The notes under the pieces are model-generated. The model saw nothing but the letters and a program-made list of their open reading frames with translations. It did no database searches and had not been told where the DNA came from. A DNA stretch of 19,760 nucleotides from DATAMF01 sp964472565 (lineage in GTDB: Bacteria > Chloroflexota > Anaerolineae > Aggregatilineales > Aggregatilineaceae): positions 1-19,760 of the forward strand of contig CAYYNB010000113.1 in the NCBI GenBank assembly GCA_964472565.1. Reading direction: 5' to 3'. A program made the translations under genes and the position numbers. Shown piece after piece: positions 14,452 to 19,760 of the stretch. Position 1 is the first letter of the stretch. Every line of letters starts with the position of its first letter.

Positions 14452-14871
14452 ATGGAAGACATCTCGCTGGTCACTGTGGTTTTGATGCTACCGCTGGTGG
14501 GCGTACTCCCGCTGCTGTTTTTGCGGACGCTCACCGATCAGACGATCCGCTGGATCACCCTGACGGTATCGCTGGTTACATTTGCCGTGTCGCTGCTGCT
14601 GCTGACGAATTTTGACAAAGCGGTTAACGGCTTGCAGATGGTGACAAACTGGAAATGGATCGACGCTGATCATTTTACCATTCGATATTACGTCGGGATC
14701 GATGGGATCAGCTTATGGCTGGTGCTGCTGTCCACGTTTATTATGCCGCTGGCGATTCTGGCATCGTTTGGGTCGATCAAAGAACGTGTGCGGTTGTACT
14801 ACATGTTCATGCTGCTGATGGAATGGGCGATGATCGGGGTAATAGTGGCCCAGGATTTGTACCTGAACTAG
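14452..14871 (+). CDS. nuoM: NuoM, N-terminal part, ended by an in-frame TAG
   Basis: The first 139 residues of the antiporter-like subunit NuoM. Helices are visible at about 5-25, 32-52, 84-106 and 113-132, with the family segment YYVGIDGISLWLVLLSTFIMPLAIL. The frame ends at TAG (14869-14871) after AQDLYLN. In intact NuoM proteins that position is a Phe or Tyr inside the LxFFxFWE-type stretch of TM5. The sequence continues in the same frame without any shift, so the two parts together make a normal-length NuoM of about 506 positions. Alone, this fragment lacks every channel lysine and glutamate and cannot act as NuoM. AGGGG after the nuoL stop precedes the ATG. Confidence 0.85.
   Translation: MEDISLVTVVLMLPLVGVLPLLFLRTLTDQTIRWITLTVSLVTFAVSLLLLTNFDKAVNGLQMVTNWKWIDADHFTIRYYVGIDGISLWLVLLSTFIMPLAILASFGSIKERVRLYYMFMLLMEWAMIGVIVAQDLYLN
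14869..14871 (+). other. in-frame TAG inside nuoM
   Basis: The codons read CTG AAC TAG GTG TTC TGG GAA, giving L-N-stop-V-F-W-E. The invariant E of FWE falls at position 144, the same number as the essential E144 of E. coli NuoM, which confirms that no residues are missing. TAG is a true terminal stop in nuoB, nuoD, nuoE, nuoK, the hypothetical gene at 17572 and the SDR gene, so it is not generally reassigned. The preceding Asn is also unusual in this hydrophobic helix. Confidence 0.9.
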
Positions 14872-15972
14872 GTGTTCTGGGAAGTGACACTGGTTCCGAT
14901 GTATTTTCTGATCGGAATCTGGGGCGGCGAAGAACGCATTTATGCGGCGGTTAAGTTCTTTCTGTATACGATGGGCGGAAGCCTGCTGATGCTGCTGGCG
15001 ATTCTGTGGCTGGGCAGCGAGGCGGGAACGTTCAGCGTGCCGGATATTCTGGCGAAGATGAACAGCGGCGAACTGGCCTTCAACCTATCAACCGAGCGGT
15101 GGTTGTTCCTGGCATTCGGGATTGCGTTTGCGATCAAAGTGCCTATGTGGCCGCTGCACTCGTGGCTGCCGGATGCGCACGTACAAGCGCCGACTGCCGG
15201 ATCGGTGATTCTGGCGGGCGTGCTGCTGAAGATGGGCACGTATGGTTTTGTGCGGCTCAACCTACCACTGTTCCCGGAAGCGAGCAAGGATTTTGCGCCT
15301 TATATCGCGGTGCTGGCGGTTATCGGCATCATTTATGGGGCGTGGGTCAGCTATGGGCAGAAGGATGTCAAAAAGCTGGTCGCGTATTCCTCGATCAGCC
15401 ACCTGGGGTTTGTGATGCTGGGCATTTTCGCGCTGAACTCGGTGGGAATCCAGGGCGGCATTCTGCAAATGGTTAATCATGGCATCAGCACGGGCGGCTT
15501 GTTCCTGATGGTCGGGATGTTGTACGAGCGGCGGCATACGAAACTGATGAACGCATTTGGCGGAATATGGAAAGTGATGCCGTTATTCGCGGGGATGAGC
15601 CTGGTGATTACGCTGTCGAGTATGGGGCTGCCGGGACTCAACGGCTTCGTGGGGGAATTCACGATTCTGTTGGGATCGTCGGGGTCGGATGAACTGAGCT
15701 GGTGGTTCACAGCATTCGCGGCGCTGGGCATTATTCTGGCGGCAGTGTATATGCTGTATATGTGGAATACCGTCTTTATGGGCGCGCTGGATAAAGAAGA
15801 GAATAAGCGCCTGTCGGATATGAACTGGACGGAAGTTTGGACTTTGGTCCCGATTCTGGTCATGATTTTCATCATCGGTCTGCAAGCCAGCTACTTCTTC
15901 GGCTTTATGGATGGATCGGTGGGCGAACTTATGAATCAGATGCAGGGCGCGACAACGGCATTGGGCCGATAA
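14872..15972 (+). CDS. nuoM: NuoM, C-terminal part, downstream of the in-frame TAG
   Basis: 366 residues in the same frame as the N-terminal part, beginning GTG-TTC-TGG-GAA right after the TAG. It holds the conserved core of NuoM: the FWE glutamate (residue 4 here), K89 in AIKVPMWPLHSWLPDAH (the TM7 channel lysine), KKLVAYSSISHLGF (167-180) and E262 in NGFVGEF (TM12 glutamate). If it is made separately, the GTG at 14872 must serve as start. The nearest Shine-Dalgarno-like AGGA (14852-14855) is 16 nt away, so it would depend on termination-reinitiation. Otherwise it is read only by TAG readthrough, or the TAG is a sequence error. The end is normal, 15 nt before nuoN. Confidence 0.85.
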   Translation: MFWEVTLVPMYFLIGIWGGEERIYAAVKFFLYTMGGSLLMLLAILWLGSEAGTFSVPDILAKMNSGELAFNLSTERWLFLAFGIAFAIKVPMWPLHSWLPDAHVQAPTAGSVILAGVLLKMGTYGFVRLNLPLFPEASKDFAPYIAVLAVIGIIYGAWVSYGQKDVKKLVAYSSISHLGFVMLGIFALNSVGIQGGILQMVNHGISTGGLFLMVGMLYERRHTKLMNAFGGIWKVMPLFAGMSLVITLSSMGLPGLNGFVGEFTILLGSSGSDELSWWFTAFAALGIILAAVYMLYMWNTVFMGALDKEENKRLSDMNWTEVWTLVPILVMIFIIGLQASYFFGFMDGSVGELMNQMQGATTALGR

Positions 15973-15987
15973 GGGGGGCGGAAGCGG

Positions 15988-17502
15988 ATGTTTGAAGTCC
16001 CTAGTCTGAGCGATCTAAACGTTGGCGCAACTCTGCCGACGACCTTACTGGCGCTGGGTGCGTGCATCTTCCTGTTGGTTGATCTGTTTGTGCCACGCGA
16101 ACGGAAAGAGATCACGGCATGGCTCGCGATTGCCGGGTTGGTGGTGTCGCTGGTGCTGTCGCTGCTGTCGCTGGGCGATGTGGTCGATTTTGGGAACGGC
16201 AAAGACACATTCGACGGCATGTTTATCGCGGATGATTTTACCGATGTGGTGAATGTGGCCGCGCTGATCACCGGGATTCTCGGCGTGATGGTGGCGTATA
16301 ACTACCTGCAACGGACCCAGATGCAGCGGGGAGAATATTATTACCTGCTGATGTTTACCACCGTCGGCGGGATGTTTATGGGCGCGGCGGGCGATCTGGT
16401 GGTAGTGTTTGTGGCGCTGGAACTGCTGTCGTTTCCGCTGTATATCCTGAGCGGGTTTCGACGTCCGCAAGAGGCCAGCGAAGAAAGCGCCATGAAATAC
16501 TTTTTGCTGGGCGCGTTTGCTTCGAGCTTCCTCGTGTATGGGATTGCGCTGATTTATGGGGCAACCGGAACGACGAATTTCGAGGGAATCTGGCAGGCGG
16601 TTGGCACCTGGACCGACGAAGAAGCCACTTCGCGGTTTTTGCTGCTGGTTGGAGCGGGGCTGGTGCTGGTTGGGCTGGGGTTCAAAGTGGCGGCGGTGCC
16701 GTTTCATATGTGGACGCCGGATGTATATGAAGGCGCACCGACTTCGATTGTCGCGTATATGAGCGTAGCAGCAAAAATCGGCGGGTTCGCGGCACTGGTG
16801 CGGGTGCTGGCGATGGGGATGTCGAATTTCAGCATTGAAAGCGGCGAACCGGCGGCATGGCAAACCAGCGTGTGGATGATCGCCGTGCTGACGATGATCG
16901 GGGGAAACCTGATCGCGATTGTGCAGAGCAACCTCAAACGAATGCTGGCGTATTCGAGCATTGCGCACGGCGGGTATATTCTGCTGGCGATTGCGGCGGC
17001 GGGAACCGCAACTGTCACGAATGACGCGGCGCGGGCCGTTGTGATCTATCTGCTAGCGTACACATTCACGAATATCGGGGCGTTTGCCGTTGTGATCGCG
17101 GTGGAACGGGACGATGCGACGAATACGGGATTGGACAGCATGCGTGGACTGGCACGGACGCGGCCTCTGCTGGCAGGCGCGATGACGGTGTTTATGCTCA
17201 GTCTGACGGGGATTCCGCTGACGGCGGGATTTATCGGGAAGTGGTTTGTGTTCCAGACGGCGATTGAAGCGGATTTGTTTGTCGCGGTGATTGTCGCCGT
17301 AGTGACGAGCCTGATCTCGGCATTCTATTATCTGCGGATTGTGTGGCTGATGTATTTTGAAGAGGGTCCAGGGGAAGCACAACTGCCCTGGCCGCTGGCG
17401 TCGGCGATTGGGATCGCGGCGGTTGGCACACTGATGCTGGGCGTGCTGCCGTACCTGCTATCGGATATGGCGCGCGAGATCACACTGGCATTCGGCGGGT
17501 GA
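15988..17502 (+). CDS. nuoN: NADH-quinone oxidoreductase subunit N
   Basis: A 504-residue antiporter-like subunit with about 14 hydrophobic helices. Channel residues are visible: E145 in FVALELLSFPLYILSG, K170 in ESAMKYFLLGAF, K233 in GFKVAAVPFHMWTPDVYEGA and K418 in TAGFIGKWFVF. NLKRMLAYSSIAHGGY (315-330) is the conserved broken-helix neighbour. The ATG at 15988 is preceded by a G-rich stretch (GGGGGGCGGAAG) that includes a usable ribosome site. It is the last nuo gene, and the TGA is followed at once by a promoter-like sequence and hairpin. Length and motifs are normal. Confidence 0.96.
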   Translation: MFEVPSLSDLNVGATLPTTLLALGACIFLLVDLFVPRERKEITAWLAIAGLVVSLVLSLLSLGDVVDFGNGKDTFDGMFIADDFTDVVNVAALITGILGVMVAYNYLQRTQMQRGEYYYLLMFTTVGGMFMGAAGDLVVVFVALELLSFPLYILSGFRRPQEASEESAMKYFLLGAFASSFLVYGIALIYGATGTTNFEGIWQAVGTWTDEEATSRFLLLVGAGLVLVGLGFKVAAVPFHMWTPDVYEGAPTSIVAYMSVAAKIGGFAALVRVLAMGMSNFSIESGEPAAWQTSVWMIAVLTMIGGNLIAIVQSNLKRMLAYSSIAHGGYILLAIAAAGTATVTNDAARAVVIYLLAYTFTNIGAFAVVIAVERDDATNTGLDSMRGLARTRPLLAGAMTVFMLSLTGIPLTAGFIGKWFVFQTAIEADLFVAVIVAVVTSLISAFYYLRIVWLMYFEEGPGEAQLPWPLASAIGIAAVGTLMLGVLPYLLSDMAREITLAFGG

Positions 17503-17531
17503 TTGATCGCGCTCGATAAAGAAGTTATACT
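17503..17531 (+). promoter_or_regulatory. candidate promoter downstream of nuoN
   Basis: TTGATC (17503-17508, 4 of 6 matches to the -35 consensus) and TATACT (17526-17531, 5 of 6 to the -10) are exactly 17 nt apart. The start site would be near 17538. The sequence lies immediately after the nuoN stop and could give the last three genes their own transcript. Confidence 0.5.
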
Positions 17532-17532
17532 G

Positions 17533-17557
17533 CGAGGCGACCCACAAGGTTGCCTCG
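17533..17557. terminator. 10-bp hairpin after nuoN, possible operon end
   Basis: CGAGGCGACC (17533-17542) pairs with GGTTGCCTCG (17548-17557) around a 5-nt loop, with one G-U pair. Only two T residues follow, so it is not a standard intrinsic terminator. It may protect the 3' end of the nuo mRNA or weakly end it. The predicted start site of the promoter above falls inside the stem, so a transcript from there would lack most of its left arm. Confidence 0.4.
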
Positions 17558-17571
17558 TTATGTGTGGAGCT

Positions 17572-18006
17572 ATGAAAACCTATACTATTCGATTTTTCTC
17601 ACTTATCGCGATGAACTCCATTGCAGAACTGCAAGTCCGGCTGGGGGAAATGGGATATGTTCTGCGGCCTGGGGGAACGAATATCCTGGAATTGTCTACC
17701 AGCACCGATGATCCGGTGCGGATCGAACTCGTGCGGGCACCGGAGATACGGGCACAAGAAGAGATCATGGCGTTTATTGAAGCAGTCGGACAGCAGAAAC
17801 AGAATGACGCAGAAGCAGTCACGGTGCTTAACGCGCTCGCCAGAACGCAAGCGGTGGTGCGGATTGAGGTGCCGGAAGATGTGGATGAGGGCGTCTGGTT
17901 TGATATTGTGGATCACTGTGCCAGCCTCAGCGAGGGGCAGGGATTGGTCCAAGTGGATGGTGAGGGATTTTACGAAAACGGTGTATTGATTCTGACACTG
18001 CAATAG
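17572..18006 (+). CDS. hypothetical protein
   Basis: A 144-residue soluble protein (from this start) that I do not recognise. It looks like a mixed alpha/beta fold: helix-forming SIAELQVRLGEMGY, a strand around NILELSTS and another around RIELVRAP, a central helical stretch (about EIRAQEEIMAFIEAVGQQ to LNALARTQ), then VVRIEVPED and a final strand pair ending NGVLILTL. It has no signal peptide, Cys pairs or catalytic motif. The start is uncertain. ATG at 17560, 17572 or 17611 are all possible; GGAG (17566-17569) is only 2 nt before 17572, and the sequence before MNSIAEL (17611) does not look conserved. A frame back to TTG 17503 is unlikely. It stops with TAG. Confidence 0.65.
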   Translation: MKTYTIRFFSLIAMNSIAELQVRLGEMGYVLRPGGTNILELSTSTDDPVRIELVRAPEIRAQEEIMAFIEAVGQQKQNDAEAVTVLNALARTQAVVRIEVPEDVDEGVWFDIVDHCASLSEGQGLVQVDGEGFYENGVLILTLQ

Positions 18007-18036
18007 ATTCATAAACCAATAGATCAGGAATGTGTT

Positions 18037-18801
18037 ATGTCTGAGACACCAACTCCCACAACACCCAAAATCCCTATCGAGGAGTATGGGCAGCATTATT
18101 TTGAAAGCCACAACTATGCGGATCGCCCATTGGGACGGTTCAGCATGTACTGGTTCGCACGGCGGTATTATGCGGCGCTGGTGAAACGGTATGCGCCAAG
18201 CGGCGGGAAACTGCTGGAAATGGGATGTGGATTAGGGCATCTGCTTGGGCTGCTGCAAAACGACTTTGACTGTGTGGGCGCGGATATTGCGGATTACAGT
18301 ATCGAGCAACTGAAACGGAATGCGCCTAAAGCTGAAGGGCATGTGATGGATGTAAGCGATCTGTCACGGTTCGAGGATGAGGCATTCAGCGCTGTCGTGG
18401 CGCTGCATCTGGTGGAGCATCTGCCTGATCCGGCGGATACGCTCCGGCAGATTCACCGGATTCTGCGTCCGGGCGGCGTGTTTCTGTTTGCGACACCGAA
18501 TCCGGGATACAGCCTGCGACGGTTTAAAGATGCTCAAACGGACGCGATTGGCAAAGATCCGACGCATATCAACGTGCAGCCGCCGCGCCAATGGAGAGCA
18601 TGGAGCGAGACAGCCGGATTCAAGATGCTGCGACATTTTGGAGATGGGCTGTGGGATGTGCCGTATTTTCCGATGATCCCGAAAGTGGTGCAATTTGGGG
18701 TGCTGGGAGCGCCCGCATTGTTTCAAGTCATCACCCGAACAACGTGGACACCGCTCAGTATGGGAGTTAACCAAGTGGGCATCGCCAGACGAGTCCGGTA
18801 A
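18037..18801 (+). CDS. class I SAM-dependent methyltransferase
   Basis: A 254-residue methyltransferase of the UbiE/Methyltransf_11 type. Motif I is LLEMGCGLGHLL (residues 59-70) for S-adenosylmethionine binding. The acidic end of strand 2 is D83 in VGADIADYS. VVALHLVEHLPDP (120-132) is the motif II/strand 4 region, followed by LRPGGVFLFATPNP (143-156). The HLVEHL and ATPNPGY segments resemble methyltransferases acting on lipids, quinones or cell-surface sugars, but the substrate cannot be named. The C-terminal 50 residues are hydrophobic enough for a membrane-associated helix pair. AGGAATG precedes the ATG. The SDR gene follows after 13 nt, so the two are probably an operon. Confidence 0.9.
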   Translation: MSETPTPTTPKIPIEEYGQHYFESHNYADRPLGRFSMYWFARRYYAALVKRYAPSGGKLLEMGCGLGHLLGLLQNDFDCVGADIADYSIEQLKRNAPKAEGHVMDVSDLSRFEDEAFSAVVALHLVEHLPDPADTLRQIHRILRPGGVFLFATPNPGYSLRRFKDAQTDAIGKDPTHINVQPPRQWRAWSETAGFKMLRHFGDGLWDVPYFPMIPKVVQFGVLGAPALFQVITRTTWTPLSMGVNQVGIARRVR

Positions 18802-18814
18802 GAAGGGGGAACGC

Positions 18815-19723
18815 ATGAAGCAGATCGGGCGACGATTATTGTGGGGTGGAAGCCTTATCAGCGGCGGCTACTGGGTATCGCGGTATCTGCGGCCACAACA
18901 TTCAACCCTGGTGCTGGATGGACAGGTGGTGATTATCACTGGCGCGTCGATGGGAATTGGGCGCGCGCTGGCCTTCGCCTTTGCGCGACGTGGGGCACGG
19001 ATCGTACTGGTGGCACGGAACGCAGAACGGTTAGAAGCGGTGCGGCGCGAAATCGAACCGTATACGGCTGGGGTTTTGATGCTGCCAGCGGATATTACCG
19101 ATGAGGAACAGATCGAGCAGGTGGTGCAGCGGACGCTGGAAACGTTTGGGCGGGTGGACGTGCTGGTGAATAACGCCGGACAAACACTCGGCGGCTGGCT
19201 GTATGAACAAGATGCACAAAAAATCGATCAACTGCTGGATGTGAATTTGAAAGCAGCCATCCGGTTGACCCAACTGGTGCTGCCGCATATGCTTAAGCAG
19301 CATCACGGATTCATTATGAATGTAGCGTCTGAGGCGGGACGAACCGCGACACCGCTGTATTCGGCGTATGTCGCCAGCAAGTATGGATTGGCCGGATTCA
19401 CGGATGCGCTGCGGCGCGAAGTGAATGGAACCGGATTGTACCTGACACTGGTGCTGCCAAGCTGGACACAGACCGATATGATTCCACCGGAACTGGAAGA
19501 TATGCTTGAACGGCGCGGGTTCCGCATTTATACGCCGGATGAAGTCGCGGAACGGGCGATTCTGGGCCTGGTGCATGGCGAAAATGAAGTTGTCATTGGT
19601 GACTGGATGGTGCGCCTCGGCATTCTGGTCGAACGATATGCGCCGATCCTGCTGCGGCTGTACTGGCGGCTGGCGATGACGCCGGAATGGATTGCCGCAG
19701 TCAACCGGGTTGGTCGGGAGTAG
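18815..19723 (+). CDS. short-chain dehydrogenase/reductase with N-terminal membrane segment
   Basis: A 302-residue NAD(P)-dependent oxidoreductase of the classical SDR family. The cofactor loop is TGASMGIG (residues 42-49), NNAG is at 119-122, the structural Asn is N144, and the catalytic set is S172, Y185 and K189 (YSAYVASKYG). R68 after strand 2 (LVARN) suggests NADP preference. A short basic and hydrophobic N-terminus (MKQIGRRLLWGGSLISGGYW) could anchor it to the membrane, and the tail from about 264 is amphipathic, as in lipid-acting SDRs. I chose the ATG at 18815 with AAGGGGGA just upstream; a longer frame to 18695 overlaps the methyltransferase. It stops with TAG, and only 37 nt of unassigned sequence remain. 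Confidence 0.9.
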   Translation: MKQIGRRLLWGGSLISGGYWVSRYLRPQHSTLVLDGQVVIITGASMGIGRALAFAFARRGARIVLVARNAERLEAVRREIEPYTAGVLMLPADITDEEQIEQVVQRTLETFGRVDVLVNNAGQTLGGWLYEQDAQKIDQLLDVNLKAAIRLTQLVLPHMLKQHHGFIMNVASEAGRTATPLYSAYVASKYGLAGFTDALRREVNGTGLYLTLVLPSWTQTDMIPPELEDMLERRGFRIYTPDEVAERAILGLVHGENEVVIGDWMVRLGILVERYAPILLRLYWRLAMTPEWIAAVNRVGRE

Positions 19724-19760
19724 AACAGCCATCATTATTTTTAAGTTTGATCTTCTGGAT

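Noticed and set aside
14452..15972. Genome-wide reassignment of TAG to an amino acid, to explain the nuoM interruption
   Set aside because: TAG closes nuoB, nuoD, nuoE, nuoK and two later genes at the right family length. Readthrough there would fuse or extend proteins.
16045..16968. A 307-codon minus-strand open frame opposite nuoN
   Set aside because: It is a shadow of nuoN with a His/Gln/Arg-rich composition and no ribosome site or motif.
17985..18036. A promoter in front of the methyltransferase gene
   Set aside because: TTGATT near the end of the previous gene has no -10 hexamer of acceptable quality at 16-18 nt. Co-transcription with the upstream gene is as likely.
1..19760. CRISPR array, tRNA genes, insertion sequences or prophage parts
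   Set aside because: No regularly spaced direct repeats, tRNA cloverleaf sequence, transposase or integrase frame, or flanking target duplications were seen.

Overview
The window holds the 3' end of an rRNA operon, a complete nuo cluster (respiratory complex I, proton-pumping NADH:quinone oxidoreductase), and three downstream genes. The gene order (nuoA-B-C-D-E, two inserted genes, nuoF, one inserted gene, nuoG-H-I-J-K-L-M-N), separate nuoC and nuoD, a NuoG that keeps the extra N7 cluster ligands, and moderately high G+C with many GTG/ATG overlaps suggest a Chloroflexota bacterium, perhaps Anaerolineae-like. That placement is inferred from protein style and gene order and was not tested by search. 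All genes are on the + strand; the minus-strand open frames look like shadows of these genes.

Layout. Positions 1-41 are the end of a 5S rRNA and 101-120 its intrinsic terminator. Positions 121-404 are an AT-rich regulatory region with no gene. It contains a good promoter (TTGACA, 17 nt, extended -10), an FNR/CRP-like box centred about 62 nt upstream of the predicted start site, and an 18-bp Rex-like palindrome just downstream of that start site. The nuo operon runs from 405 to 17502, mostly with gaps under 20 nt or short overlaps. Three non-nuo genes are built into it: a GNAT acetyltransferase, a four-helix membrane protein, and a small TPR-like protein between nuoF and nuoG. The only larger internal gap (10434-10568) carries a perfect hairpin. 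After nuoN there is a likely new promoter, an unrecognised protein, a class I methyltransferase and a membrane-anchored short-chain dehydrogenase.

How the genes work together. NuoE/F/G form the NADH-oxidising module, NuoB/C/D/I carry electrons to quinone, and NuoA/H/J/K/L/M/N form the membrane arm that pumps ions. All the Fe-S ligand sets and the main proton-channel lysine and glutamate residues I looked for are visible.

Three things are unusual. NuoJ is about twice normal length, because a soluble insertion with two DUF4397-like repeats sits in the predicted extracytoplasmic loop between its last two helices. NuoL carries two His/Glu-rich insertions. NuoM is split by an in-frame TAG directly before the conserved VFWE motif; TAG is a normal stop in at least six other genes here, so this is a nonsense mutation, a sequence error, a two-piece gene or a local recoding event.
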